From Gigaspora rosea (lineage: Eukaryota; Glomeromycota; Glomeromycetes; Diversisporales; Gigasporaceae), in NCBI GenBank assembly GCA_003550325.1, contig QKWP01000684.1, positions 88,638 through 152,637 of the forward strand: DNA of 64,000 nucleotides, written 5' to 3'. The position numbers were made by a program, and so were the translations under genes. Numbering within the stretch: position 1 is the stretch's first letter; each line of letters begins with the position of its first letter. Under the pieces are notes generated by a model. The model worked only from the letters and a program-made list of their open reading frames with translations. It had not been told where the DNA came from and did no database searches. Below are positions 1 through 10,740 of the stretch, piece by piece.

Positions 1-572
1 CGACCTTGCCAGGTTGGTTCTAAAATTTTGTGAAAGTTTAACAGACTAGTAAGGTTATTTGAAAACAGATCGGAGAAGAGCGGTAGTTTATTCTTTTTGT
101 GGGTGTCAGGGTTGGTGTTGAAGTCTCCCAAAAGGAGAATATACCAATTTCTCTTTTTAGCTTCCATGGTCCAAAGTGATACTTGTTTTTGTGTACGAGT
201 GGACAGTTCGTTGTTATTGGAAGGTAGGTATATCGATATGACCCGAGTTTTATTGCCGGGGAAGAAGAAGTCGATGTATATGGCTATACCCGGGAGGGTA
301 TTTATGTTGTGGATATAAGGTTGTATAGTATTATGGACGAGTATTGCCATGCCCAAACTGGTTTTTTTACTTTGTGTTGAAGTGGGATGGTAGTTGGAGG
401 TAAAGATTTTGTAGTGTGGGTTGGTAGTAGTGTTGGGTTGTCTTTTAATTTGGTTTCCGTAAGACTAACGATATGTAGTTTTTCTTGTAAACAGAAGTCT
501 ATCCAGAGATGAAGTTTAGTAAGATTATTAATTTCTCTAATGTTATGGGTGGCTATGTTTATTTTTTTTTGA
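1..572 (-). pseudogene. LINE-A ORF2, AP-type endonuclease domain (partial)
   Basis: Minus-strand translation shows the ordered motifs of the exonuclease-endonuclease-phosphatase fold used by LINEs: I-A-T-H-N-I near the start (about 560), S-L-T-E-T-K (catalytic Glu, about 460), a central V-I-S-I-Y-L-P stretch (about 230), and I-L-L-L-G-D-F-N-T (about 145). One frame shift lies near 390-370. The ORF leaves the window before the SDH motif, so the reverse transcriptase cannot be seen. The neighbour upstream is its own ORF1. The closest relative here is the endonuclease of LINE-B. Confidence 0.8.
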
Positions 573-649
573 AGTTATGTAAGTCGTTTTGGTTTGGTGT
601 TGGTATTTGTAAATGGGTAAGAGTGTTCTGAGGTTGTGGTGTTAGTTGA

Positions 650-2777
650 TCACTCATTGATAAGGGTAGAGTTGTTCTCGTTTGACTCTGATGGAGTCAT
701 GTCGATGTCTTCTGTCAGTGGGGCGTGCTTTCCAAAGAGGTTCCAACTTGGAGGAGTTAAAGTGGGGACGTTGAATAGTAGGTCAGGAAGGAAATCAAAA
801 GTAAAGAACTCTCTCAGGAGTTCAATTGCCTTTGGGACATCAGATTGCTTAGTAATAGGAAAAGTTAGGGAAGGGGAAGGGACCCTTTCTTTTATGTGTT
901 TGTTAATTTTGGTCATTGTTGAATAGTAGTTTGGGAAGGTCATCTGAGGAGACCTCCGGAGGAGGTATTTCGATCCATTCACTGGGAATCGATTGGAAGA
1001 AGTAGTATTGTCTCAAGGCTCATGTAGCAATTGTTAGCTCTTTCGGCGTTTTAATAGGTAGCATAAAGTTTACTTTTGTCACTTGGGTTGGGTCAAGTGG
1101 GAGATTCGGTTTTTCAGAGTAATTAAAAGAGATGTAGGCTTTTGGAAGAGGGTTTGGTCTCGCATAGAATTTAGGAAGTATTTGAAAGAAGTTTAGTAGT
1201 GTTTCCATGTTATTGATAGGATAGGAGAATTCCTTTAGGCCGAGTTGTTCCGGGTTTGCTGGTAGTCTTTTTTTGCTAATTAAATAGTCATTAGGTAGGG
1301 TATGGAAAGTGTATACCGCCCTTAGGCGTCTAACATTTTCTTGAAAGTGGTCACCACTGGTAGGGTAGAAAGGAAATAGCCTTTGTAATTGGGGGTGAGG
1401 TCTTGGGGGGTTAGTGGTAAGGGAGGTTTTTTTGGCAGTAGGGCGAAGTATGTAGAGGGTATATGACTAAAAATGTAGTACTTCTGAAGACTCCGTTTGT
1501 GTTGTTCTAACTTTTTTAGTTCATCTTGTGTAGTAATTGGGAAGATGTTTTTGGTTGCTTCATTCAGGTCAGCTGGGTGTGCCGGTAAGGAAGTCCTGTT
1601 ATAAGCGATGTATGTTTCAGGGAGGAGGTCGAAGGTAAAGGCTTGGTATAAGGTAATAGCAACAGCTCGAATTTGTCTACGGTCTTCAAGTGGAAGTGAG
1701 AAAGGTAGAGCATCTTTGAGTTGTTTGTCTATTCCGTCAGGTGTGTCTGGCAATTTTTGTAGCAAATTCGGTTTGATGTTGGCTATTAATTTTCGTAAGG
1801 CTTCAAATTCTAGGCAGATTTTGATCTTTGCGAAGCCCGCTAGATATAGTGTGTAACAGGCAATTTCATATGGGTCTAAGTTGGTAAATTCCTCGTTTGT
1901 CCAGAAGTCAATTGCAAGTTTCTTTCTGAGGAGGTCAAAGATTTGGTCTCGGTTGATTTTGTTAATGACGTAAGCTTCATTTTGTTTTCTGAATTTCTCT
2001 GTAGCATTATTCAGCAGGGTGACGAATTGCCGTTGATGTGGGGGACGGGTGTCATGTCACCTGGTAAAGGTCCGGAAAAAGGCCCGGTCTTTGTGGAATA
2101 ATTTGGCTTCTATGGCAGGAGGGATGATTTCTAGAGTTGGTTTGGTTTGCAGTTTATGTTTAATAAGTTGTTCAAGAAGTGGGGGCGTTGCAAAGGCCTC
2201 AATAATCTTGTCTTTGGTTCAAAGGTTTTGATCGAAGAGGTCTGTCTTCATGTTGGATAAAGTAAGCCGGATCGATTCGGTCCAAGTTTTGATAGTTCTA
2301 ACGAGGTCGGGATATTGGGTGCGTCGGGTGGTGGTAGAGGTGCCCGGTCATGTGAGTGCTTGACTATAGGTTTTTGGGATATCTTCAGATTCTGTAATAG
2401 TTCCGGTCAATGAGGTGTCCTTTTCGAGGGCGGGGTCCTGCTGAGTCGATTTCCATAGTATTGGAGGTGCCAGATTCATTCTGCGTAAGAGTATTTTGTT
2501 GGGATACAATTTGGGATGGTGGAATCGGGTCCTGGGTCGGGGGTTTGACTAAAGTGGGTTGTTTTAATGAGTGATCGTCCTGTGACGTCATTTTTGGAGT
2601 TGACGGGGGTAAACTGGGATCGCTATTTTCTGAGTGGATTTTTTCGAGTGATAGGTCTGAGAGTAAAGGTGCATATAGGTTATTGGAAGTTTTTATCGGG
2701 CGGGCGGTATGACGGTTACGATTTCTTTTGTTAGGTTGTTCGTTGGAGTATTGGTCGTCTTCTATATCGGTTTCCAT
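650..2777 (-). pseudogene. LINE-A ORF1-like protein (broken)
   Basis: The minus-strand start at 2777 gives a polar N-terminus with a basic stretch (KRNRNRH) and a Ser/Pro/Thr/Gln-rich linker. Further down, a continuous frame runs from about 2045 to 1322 and carries helical, Leu/Lys-rich sequence. The rest is in other frames, to about 650. At least three frame changes interrupt it. The C-terminal half contains four loosely repeated units built around F-x-x-L-P followed by a Tyr/Phe, a Pro-rich turn and a P-[IV]-T-T/K-x-E-L ending (about 1700-1590, 1510-1330, 1200-1030, 870-700). No zinc knuckle or RRM is visible, so it differs from ORF1 of LINE-C. The function, probably RNA binding, is inferred from position before the endonuclease ORF only. 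Confidence 0.65.
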
Positions 2778-2990
2778 TGGTAACGGTTTTCTCTTGTGTC
2801 GTTGTTAACAGGTTCATGTAATGGTGTTGTTGCCGACATAGTCAGCAACAGGTTTTTGAAGGAAGTTGGTATTGCGAAGGCTGCGGAGTAATTCCTTTTC
2901 CTTAATATAGTTAGAGTTTATGTTGTGTAAAGTGGGCAAGGCCCAAATATCGCTGTAACAGTTAGGCTTGTAATACAAGTTTTGTTGTTT

Positions 2991-3340
2991 ATCTCTACTG
3001 TTTGTTTATTTCTGATTTTTGATGATGTACAGGAGAGAGTTTTTATATGAATTTATAAAAAAAACTTTAATTATTAAAAAAAAAAATAATAATAATAAAA
3101 AATAAGAATACACGTGATCGACTTTGATTGGTCAATTACGGGGTCACCATGGCGACATGTCTCCATAAAATAACACCCTTTAATAAAAATAAATCAGAAC
3201 CAATTTTTAAAAATTTATTAAAAATTCTAGCAGGCAAATTTGCCCGCTAAAACGGACGGTTTAAGAGATAATAAAATCAAAGAGGTTGTATTTGGCAAGT
3301 CTTGCCTAAGAGAAAAAATTTCTGTATAACTTATATGAGA
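2991..3340. other. Non-genic AT-rich stretch
   Basis: No reading frame could be supported. It holds poly(A)/AAT runs (3058-3105), a short CCAAT-type palindromic motif (GATTGGTCAATTA, about 3127) and a small palindrome around 3228-3250 (GCAGGCAAATTTGCCCGC) that resembles the ends of the element at 11,712-12,325. Confidence 0.4.
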
Positions 3341-3350
3341 TAGTATCAAC

Positions 3351-3661
3351 CAGAGATAGTAAAGTTTCTAGGTTCAGAATCTAAGAACCTAATTTTAGAA
3401 CCTGGTTCTTAAAAACTTTAATTTTGGAATTTAGATTTTTAAATTCATAATAAGTTTTTAGGTTTATAGTAGGTTTTTAGATTCTTAGATCCTTAGTTTC
3501 TTAGATTTATAATAGATTTTAGGTTTTATATTAAACCAGGTTTTGAACCAGGTTCTGAAACCAGGTTTTGCAACTTTTAAAATCCAGGTTCTTATATTTT
3601 TGAAATGGAATCTAAAGGTTCTAAATCAAAAACTAAACCTAAACCAATCTAACTATTCTTA
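3351..3661. mobile_element. hAT-type MITE, diverged relative of the 333-bp family
   Basis: It is flanked by a perfect 8-bp direct duplication GTATCAAC (3343-3350 and 3662-3669), the hAT signature. The terminal region CAGAGATAGTAAAG resembles the TAGGGATAGTAAAG terminus of the two copies at 24,978 and 27,136, and the interior is likewise made of AGGTTCTAAAACCAGG-like units. Removing it rejoins the terminal repeat of the surrounding element. Confidence 0.7.
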
Positions 3662-3754
3662 GTATCAACTAAAACAATACTTATAGTTTTTTTTCTATTT
3701 AGAATATTTTGATTTAAAATTTGGTGTAATAATAACAATAATAATTTGAAGTTT

Positions 3755-4266
3755 AATATGCTTCGCACCCATGTGATGTGCTTGTATATAGCACCCTAAT
3801 TTGATTGGCTAAATTTGCAGATCATTATTTTTTTTAAAAAAAAAATTTTTGATAAAATTCTTTAGATTAAGAATTAGTCTATGAAATTTTAAGAAAAGTC
3901 TTAAAATTTTTTGCCTTTATATGCAAAATTTAGTGCTGAACAAGTTTACTTAGTTGAACTGGAAAGATTGTCTTAATAAAATTTAGAGAAATCATCAAAA
4001 AACAAGTTAAAAAAATGAAAAATTGCGAATATCTTTAAATTTTATTAAGATAACCTTTTTACTTCGACTAAGTAAACTTGTTCAGCACAAAATTTTGCAT
4101 ATAGGCGCAAAGAAATTTAAGAATTTCCTAGTAAACCTTCTATACTAACCCTAAACTAAAAATTTTCACAATAAATTGTTTATTTTTTTAAAAATAAAGA
4201 TCTACAAATTTAGCCAATCAAATTAGGGTGCGATATATAAGCACATAGCAGGGTGCGAGATATGCA
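3755..4266. mobile_element. Fold-back (palindromic) MITE
   Basis: Two long arms are reverse complements. The outer arm begins ATGCTTCGCACCC and continues GCACCCTAATTTGATTGGCT; the opposite arm reads AGCCAATCAAATTAGGGTGC and ends GGGTGCGAGATATGCAT. Inner arm segments around 3940 and 4075 (TGAACAAGTTTACTTAGT and its complement) also pair. No coding capacity. Confidence 0.7.
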
Positions 4267-4317
4267 TTTATTCTAATAATTTATTATTAGTATAACCTAT
4301 TGAATTAATATTTGTTA

Positions 4318-4456
4318 GGGTGCTGACATTTATTAGATAATATTTTAGGGGGTGAGGGTCAAGCCAAATCTTATCTCATATAAAAACAAAAATATTACCT
4401 GGGGTGGAGAGTAGGCCTCTATAGTAATGGATATTAGGCAATAAATAGCAGTACTC
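4318..4456. mobile_element. PIF/Harbinger-like MITE
   Basis: It is flanked by TTA on both sides (4315-4317, 4457-4459). The imperfect terminal inverted repeats are GGGTGCTGACATTTATTAG and its counterpart ending GCTATTTATTG...GAGTACTC. The interior is G-rich then purine-rich, with a TAGGCCTCTATAGTAATGG segment like the AGGCCTCTGATAA segment of the MITEs at 12,489, 17,327 and 18,921. Confidence 0.65.
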
Positions 4457-4570
4457 TTATCTAATCACACAAATTCTTTACTATAACTTTATAGCAAAAA
4501 TTGTTAATTAGATATTTAAATTCTAATTTTAGATTATATTTAATTGACAATCCGTGAATGAATGAGAATT

Positions 4571-4893
4571 TACTATATAAAATTCATATATAAATTTATT
4601 GCGATTTCAAATCTACGTTTTTGATCTAGTAAGTATAATTTATTTAAATATAATAATAGATAAAATTTAACCTACAATAGATATATGAATTTTTCTATCT
4701 TTTTATAAAAAAAAAATTTAAAAATTATTTCAAACTGATTATTCTATATATATTCAAAAACTAGGTACCAAAATTTTATATGATATTTTATTATAAATCA
4801 CGGGAAATCTAGATTTTAGTACTGCTAGTAATTTTTATAATTAACTTATCCCCAATTTTCATTCTTATTCATTTGTGAATTAGCAATTAATTA
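4571..4893. other. Non-genic AT-rich stretch
   Basis: No open frame, terminal repeat or RNA gene recognised. Confidence 0.4.
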
Positions 4894-5931
4894 TATAAGA
4901 TAAAATGGGGTATTGTGACGAATTGCAATATATCATAATCCCGTGACTAAAATCAGATGAAACTTGAACCATTAGAATCCTCTCATCAAGAAAAATCAAA
5001 TGGTACAAATTTTGTTTAATTCTGATCATTGAGTCACAAAATATTCAAACTAACGCAAATTTTTATATTTTTTTAATTTTTAATTAAAATTTTTTATGCG
5101 ATTGTAGTCAGAGCCAATAAATTTTTATACCAATTGATTCTTCTTATTGAAAAAAGTCGATTGGTTATAAGAAGTGCACAATTTTGATCATAGATCACAA
5201 GAAATCCATGTTTAAAGGATAAAACATATATAAAATTGTAACATAGGGGGTATTGTGATGAATTGTTATATCTTGTGACACTGTGATCAAAATTTGACAA
5301 TTTAAATATCATTTGATTCTTTTCGATGAGAGGAATTGAATGATGTAAGTTTCACTTGATTCTGATCACTGGATCCCAAGATATCATGATTCGTCAAAAT
5401 ACTCTCCAGTATCCAAATTTTCTACCGTATATTCCCGAAAATAAGCTACCTTTTTTGGGCCAAAAATTACACGAAAAAACAGGGGGTAGCTTATTTTTAG
5501 CATATAGACATTTTTGAAAAAATTGAAAAACGTACTAATAAAAAGTTGTCCAAATAACATCAAATTTTTACTGTAGGTGTATTTTGATACGCTGAACAAC
5601 TTTACTTAATCGAACTTTTAAAGTTTACTTAGTAAAAAAAGTTTTATATATAGCAACTGTCAACACGTTTTTTGAGATTTTTGAAAAAAATCAGGGAGGT
5701 AACTTATTTTCGGAGTAGCTTTTTTTCTGAAATATATGGTATTTTTTTTAATAAAAATTCAAATTAGGATATTTTGGGATCCAGTGATCAGAATCACACG
5801 ATTTTGGTATCATTTGATTCAGCTTAATGTGACAAATCGTGTGATACCAAAAATTTTTGTTTTCGATTAATAAATCATGTGATATGATCAGAATATTATC
5901 AATTCGTCACAATACCCCACTTTACCTTATA
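4894..5931. mobile_element. Fold-back element with TATAAGRTAAARTGGGG ends
   Basis: Terminal inverted repeats: TATAAGATAAAATGGGG at 4894 and its complement ending CCCCACTTTACCTTATA at 5931, each continuing into TATTGTGACGAATTG. Internally there are several alternating short copies of a motif of the form GATCA...CAATTTG/CATTTGATTC. A Tc1/mariner-like MITE is inserted at 5425-5740. No coding sequence. Confidence 0.65.
5425..5740. mobile_element. Tc1/mariner-like MITE
   Basis: The ends CCGTATATTCCCGAAAATAA and the complement of its opposite end (TTATTTTCGGAGTAGC...ATATATGG) face each other and are bracketed by TA dinucleotides, as expected for the IS630-Tc1-mariner group. It is non-coding. Confidence 0.55.
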
Positions 5932-5988
5932 GCTTTTTAAAAATATATTAACAAAATTTTTTTCTTCTTTAACAGGCTTGCCAGTAGG

Positions 5989-6307
5989 TAGTGTTTTGCA
6001 GACCCGATTCGAGATCCAGATCCTATCCAGATCCATACTTGTCTGGATCCCAAAAATCAAGATTCGGATTCGGTTTATCGAATTCAGATCCATATAAATA
6101 TCCGAAAAGATCTGATCGGTTTATCGAATTCAGATCCATATAAATATCCGAAAAGATCTGATCTGTCATATGTAAAGATCCGGTCAGGATTCGGATTCTT
6201 GTATTTAAACACTAATCCGAATCTATACTTGGACCCGATTTGAAATTTCGGATTGGATTCGGATCTTTAAAAAAATATCCATCTGATCTGATCCATGCAG
6301 AATACTA
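5989..6307. mobile_element. hAT-type MITE, TAGTGTTTTGCAG ends
   Basis: A perfect 8-bp duplication CCAGTAGG lies at 5981-5988 and 6308-6315. The ends TAGTGTTTTGCA and TGCAGAATACTA are inverted, matching the larger relative at 23,602-24,900. The interior is rich in GGATTCGGATC-type repeats and carries an internal tandem duplication of about 50 bp (about 6064-6163). Confidence 0.8.
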
Positions 6308-6315
6308 CCAGTAGG

Positions 6316-6922
6316 GTTGCGACCCAAACTTACTAGTTTGGAATTTGGTAGAATCCCAAACTGTATTTACTAGATTTCGCAAAATGCTTCTAATTTGCCG
6401 TAATGTTAAATATTTCTGACATGTAACTTGCATTACAGCTAGAAATCCCAAATTTTTATATCTAAAAATTGGGCTTGGGTCTTATTTCAAATAAGGATAA
6501 AATCATTTATTTTTAACTTAAAAAAAAAAACATAACGTATAATTAATAATTAAGGTTTTCTGATTGATTAAATAAATTGATCATAATTACTACTGGTCAA
6601 AGGACCTTTTACTAAATTAAAAGGTTTCTAACAAAGAACAGTTATTTCTTCTAATATGCAGATTTATAAATTCAAAAAAGTTTTTTTACATAGTACTAAT
6701 TCTATATTTAGAATTACTTTCAAAACTTGGTTTTATTCTTATTTAATTGATTTTGAACAAAATCTAGTATAAAAGTCTGAAAATCTTTATCAAGTAATAG
6801 TTGAATTTTATATAACTAAAGCAAAGAAATTCAAAAAAAATTATGCAACTTGATACATATAAATAAGAAAAATTATTTTTTTTAACTTTCTATCCTATAT
6901 ATTAATTCTTTTTTTGTATTTG
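6316..6922. other. Non-genic stretch
   Basis: AT-rich, with no supported frame or repeat structure. Confidence 0.4.
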
Positions 6923-7163
6923 GGTGGGCCTATAGCAAAAAGATGCTTCGGGTCAACCAATTAAATTTTGAGATTTTATAGAATAGCCAAATAGCAAATA
7001 AATATTTTTTATAAAATAGTTAAATCTATTAATAAAAAAGTATATAATTTTGTCTAATTATTTTGATACTATTATATAGATGATAATCATATGCCAATTT
7101 TGAACATGATTTTCTCAAGATTATGTGATTGTCTCGAAGCATCCTTTTGCTATAGGTTCCTCC
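6923..7163. mobile_element. MITE with CCTATAGCAAAA-type inverted ends
   Basis: The left arm reads GCCTATAGCAAAAAGATGCT and the right arm is its near-complement (AGCATCCTTTTGCTATAGG), about 240 bp apart. ATTTG flanks both ends (6918-6922 and 7164-7168), a possible 5-bp target duplication. The superfamily is not assigned. Confidence 0.6.
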
Positions 7164-7168
7164 ATTTG

Positions 7169-8640
7169 GTGATCTTGCCTTTTTTTATTGTAAACAGTGC
7201 AGTCTAGCTGCCTTGTACAAGTACAAAATATAACTACAAACGTTCTATATAAAAAGACTCTCCAAGTGATAACTAAGTTACCTGCCCAAAGCAATTCGCT
7301 ATACCAAACCTTCGTTTCAATCCAGTCTTAAAATATACCTTCCGAGTTATATTCTGTTAATCACTGACTAGTATTGGATGCCATATCAAGACCGCCTTTT
7401 TTTTCTTAAAATTTTAACTTCTTCACAAAGAGCATGTAAAGAAAAATGTGAAAAAATAAAAAAAAAACAAACACAAAAAGAAAATGACAAAATATAAAAG
7501 AGAAAGAACAAAAGGGGAAAAAAGAAAAATTGAAACAGAAAAAGAAAAAAAGAAAAAACCAAAATAAATCTAGATATGTATAGTCAAAGTCTATACTAAA
7601 CTCGTAAAAATTATACAGTATAGTCTATATAATCTCAGTACTGTATTACAATAAAGAATGTAACTATGTAATCCTACATCTTTTAAGAGGTTGAAAACCA
7701 CCAATCCTTAATTTAATTTAATTCCGCTATTAGACCTTAGTAATTTACTAGTACCATGTAGTCAACTGGTAGCGTTGTGAGCACGTAACTTCTCATAACT
7801 TCGTGCACTAGAGTTTCCATTCTTGGATGTAAACAATATTGATCTTCTGGAGAGAGTACACTGAAATCGCCACTTTTTGGAAAAATTAAGAAAAAAACTA
7901 AGTGGATGGCAAAAATAAACCAACATAAAGAGAGTATAGTAGTTTGCATTATATAGAATAGTAAAGTCAACCAGGTTTCTGTTTCTACTCTGCCACAGCT
8001 CTATAGATACTTGACAAAAACTTCTGATTTTTACCAATTACTTGTTCTATAGTTCCTTAGTTTTCTACCGGGGAGTCTCAAACCCAAAGAGAACCTCTAT
8101 TTCAGCTCTATTCCATACAGTCCAAAGGACTCATCAGCTTTAAACTCCTTGTTCCAGTTACTATAGGTGAAGTCTTGTATGAAGTAAACGTTACTAACTA
8201 TGTATTGTTATATATTAATTCTTATTTTATGATCTTTTACAGTTTTTTTTATATTTGATTTATTATGTTCTCGCTTAACTCCTAAAAAGGTATTTAGGTA
8301 ATGTTACATTTTATATTAATATTAAATATAAGATTGGTTTTGAAATGCTTTTATTTCAACTTTAACTCATTACTCTTGTATTACTATGGAAATAAAACAA
8401 AATGACTTATATTAGGGATACTGGTACTAATATTTTTTTATAGTATTTATACAGGTTTTATATGAATATGTATTTTTTAACAAATACATTTTAACCTTTT
8501 TTTTTTTTAAGAAAATTTTTAGCTGATAGCTTTAAGATAATTGTGGCAATCAGTCAATGGATCAAAATGATTACTAAAGTTGTTAATTTAAAGATAAAGA
8601 ACTAATTTAAAGAGGCATATAGTTAATTATAATTATTACT
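7169..8640. other. Long non-genic stretch
   Basis: It contains a purine-rich tract (7435-7560) and two overlapping minus-strand frames between 7737 and 8037 that show no conserved motif and were not accepted. No promoter or RNA gene recognised. Confidence 0.4.
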
Positions 8641-9265
8641 GTATATTTAATGGGTGTCCATAGGCTATACTAAATTTAGTACAAAATACTTAATTTAGTA
8701 TAGTAAAAAAACCAAATTTTGAAAATTTTGGATTTTTTTAATCTCAAATTAAATTTATACAATATATAATTATATATTTATATTTTATTTTAATAAAATA
8801 AAAAATTTTTAATTTAACAAAAATTATATTGACAAGCTTAAAAATATTATACCAAATATAAGTATAATATTAATTTAATTTTAAAAAAATTACAAATTTT
8901 ATAATATCTTTTGATTAAGTGATTAAAATTTAATGATTTTGATACTATTCGAATCGTCTCATTGAGTAATTCGAATGGTACTAAAATTATAAAATTTTGG
9001 CTAATAATAAACAAGATATTAATAAGTTAATAATTTTATAAAATTTAATTATCTTTATATATAGCAGTCCAAATTCAATGATTTTGGTGCCATTTGATTC
9101 GTCTTGATGAGATGGTTCAAATGGTACCAAAATCATCAAATTTCGATTACCCAATTACAAGATATTAGCAAAAAACAATTTATAGTACAGTTTTATTATT
9201 ATAAAACTGTCCACAAATCATTGTTTTCAAATATCTTGTGATTGGGTGATCTAAATTTGGCGATT
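8641..9265. repeat. Palindromic GATTTTGGTACCATT repeats
   Basis: Short inverted modules recur: around 8930-8990 (GAATCGTCTCATTGAG core) and 9068-9140, where GATTTTGGTGCCATTTGATT pairs with AATGGTACCAAAATCATC. They belong to the same loose fold-back superfamily as 10,878-11,525. A TACTAAATTTAGTAC palindrome lies near 8670. The boundary with LINE-B at about 9265 is a junction where the repeat replaces the rest of the LINE. Confidence 0.5.
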
Positions 9266-9894
9266 TTGGTGGCTGAGTAGAAATAGTAGAGTTCATAAAG
9301 AATAATTGTAGTGCGTGTTTAGTATTAAATGTAAGTATAGATTTTTGTGGATTAACTTGTATTTTTGCCATTGTGTAAAAGGATTTAGCTATTTGTAGAA
9401 TTTGTTACTGTTACAATTGTTGAAAGGATTGGGCAAGCCATAGGGTATTATCCATATATGCTAAAACTGATACTGACATTTGCATTTTATGTGAATTTGG
9501 TTGTAGTATATTAGATATTTAGATAGTTGAAGTTGTATATCCTGAATAGGGTATAGATATTTTGTGAATAAGAGGATCATAATAAATGCACCAAAAGAGT
9601 GTGGTAATTGTTTTTTCTTGATCTATTCCATTTTGTACAGGGTAAGATAGTGTTAGTCCAAAGTTTGTAATGACTTGTTTAGAGTGATTAGTGAGAAGAT
9701 CAGTATGAATTTGAATGAGCTAAGATGGCATTTGGATTCTATAAAGTGCTTTAGTAAAAAGGTCTAAGTTTACAAAATCATAAGCTTTGCTCATATCCTG
9801 TAATAGGATTCATATTTCCTATTTGTTGCATGTAGTATCCTCAATAAAGTTATTAAGTAGATAAATAGAAATATTAGTACTATTGCCAAGTAAG

Positions 9895-10177
9895 GGAGTC
9901 GTTTAAAGCAGGGTGCAATCACGTGATATGGCGCCAATCAACTTGTTTGTTTTGATCAACCCGGATCAGCCCGACAAAGAAACAAAGAAGAAAAAAAGTG
10001 AAAAAACGCAAAAATACAAGAAACGAGTGTCAAAACCTACCTTGGGGCATTAACAAAAAATGTCGGGAAGGCAATTTTACTATAATACTATTTCTAACCC
10101 TAACCGCCGCTAACCCTTACCCTAACTTTAATTAAAAAGTCAAAATCATATAACTGCACCCTGCTTTAAACGACTCC
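9895..10177. mobile_element. hAT-type MITE, GGAGTCGTTTAAAGC ends (copy 1)
   Basis: A perfect 8-bp duplication CAAGTAAG lies at 9887-9894 and 10,178-10,185. The 23-bp terminal inverted repeats begin GGAGTCGTTTAAAGCAGGG. It is 283 bp, nearly identical in inverted orientation to the copy at 27,831-28,112. It interrupts the LINE-B reverse transcriptase. The interior holds a telomere-like CCCTAA-rich tract (about 10,090-10,130). Confidence 0.9.
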
Positions 10178-10396
10178 CAAGTAAGGCAATATAGTTATAA
10201 GGATTTAAAATTTTGTATTTTGTAAATATGCTATTAAGTTGATTAGTAAAAATTTTCATATAGACTTTTTTAATGTATTCAATAAGGATAATAGGTTGAG
10301 TATTGTATAAGTTGCTATCAAATGTTTATTTTTTAGAAATTGGAAAAAGCAACCATCTTTTTATTGTTTGAAAATATGTCCAGTGGATAAGCATTT

Positions 10397-10464
10397 AGGG
10401 GTGAGTCAGTAGAAAAAGAACAAATTTATTAGATAAATTTGTCCCTTTTCTACTGACTCACCCC
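10397..10464. mobile_element. 68-bp hairpin insertion
   Basis: Almost the whole insertion is one perfect-looking hairpin (GGGGTGAGTCAGTAGAAAA ... TTTTCTACTGACTCACCCC). It is flanked by CATTT on both sides (10,392-10,396 and 10,465-10,469) and drops into the LINE-B reverse transcriptase. On the minus strand, removing it plus one CATTT copy restores a normal-looking N-K-C-L-S-T-G-H-I-P run. Confidence 0.65.
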
Positions 10465-10740
10465 CATTTGTTAAAAAGAGTAGTAATAGCTAATAGTACA
10501 TTAAAACCAATATGTTTTAGCATTTTATAGCTAATTTCAGATGGACCACATGCCTTATTGTTAGGTAATTGATTAATAGTACATGTTATTTCTTCTGATG
10601 TTATAAGATCAAGTGCAGTAAAATACCATTGAGGATTTACTGATTGTAGTAGTAAGTAGTTATTATGCTATTGCTAATTAAAGATTTTTTGATTATAAGG
10701 CCGGTATGAAGTCCATTGTTGAAAATATTGTTGTTCGGAG

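Larger units (their letters stand above)
1..2990 (-). mobile_element. LINE-A, 5' half of a non-LTR retrotransposon
   Basis: Read on the minus strand, a long low-complexity-headed ORF1 region (2777 down to about 650) is followed by the start of an apurinic-type endonuclease ORF2 that runs off the window at base 1. The reverse transcriptase lies outside. Several frame changes show that it is dead. The ORF order and endonuclease motifs match LINE-B and LINE-C in the same window, so the family assignment is supported internally. The stretch 2778-2990 is probably 5' leader; no promoter motif could be defined. Confidence 0.8.
3341..4570. mobile_element. Composite MITE (AGTATCAACTAAAAC-end family) split by three insertions
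   Basis: Pieces at 3341-3350, 3662-3754, 4267-4317 and about 4457-4550 match, in reverse orientation, the element at 26,448-26,827: the AGTATCAACTAAAAC terminus, the AATAATAACAATAATAA tract, the TATTATTAGTATAACCT block and the AAATTCTAATTTTAGATTA block. Three younger elements sit inside it (3351-3661, 3755-4266, 4318-4456). The right end could not be located, so its boundary is approximate. Confidence 0.6.
9266..10740 (-). pseudogene. LINE-B reverse transcriptase fragment
   Basis: The minus strand shows early RT motifs (L-P-N-N-K-A-C-G-P-S-E-I at about 10,550), a [PL]-I-P-K/S-K-like block and a Q-P-I-I-L-I-E block (about 10,350-10,290), and further on the palm box region V-L-A-Y-M-D-N-T (about 9470-9450), where the family has YxDD, so the second Asp is replaced by Asn. 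After it comes A-K-I-Q-V-N-P-Q-K-S-I, typical of the block after the palm. Multiple stops and frame shifts interrupt it, plus the hAT MITE (9895-10,177) and the 68-bp hairpin (10,397-10,464). RNase H or Zn-knuckle domains are not present. Confidence 0.75.

Noticed and set aside
1608-2231. Plus-strand frames over LINE-A
   Set aside because: Antisense shadows of the ORF1 frame, which has the sensible codon pattern and position.
7737-8037. Two overlapping minus-strand frames of 77 and 91 residues
   Set aside because: They overlap in different frames, share no motif with any element here and lie in non-genic AT-rich DNA.
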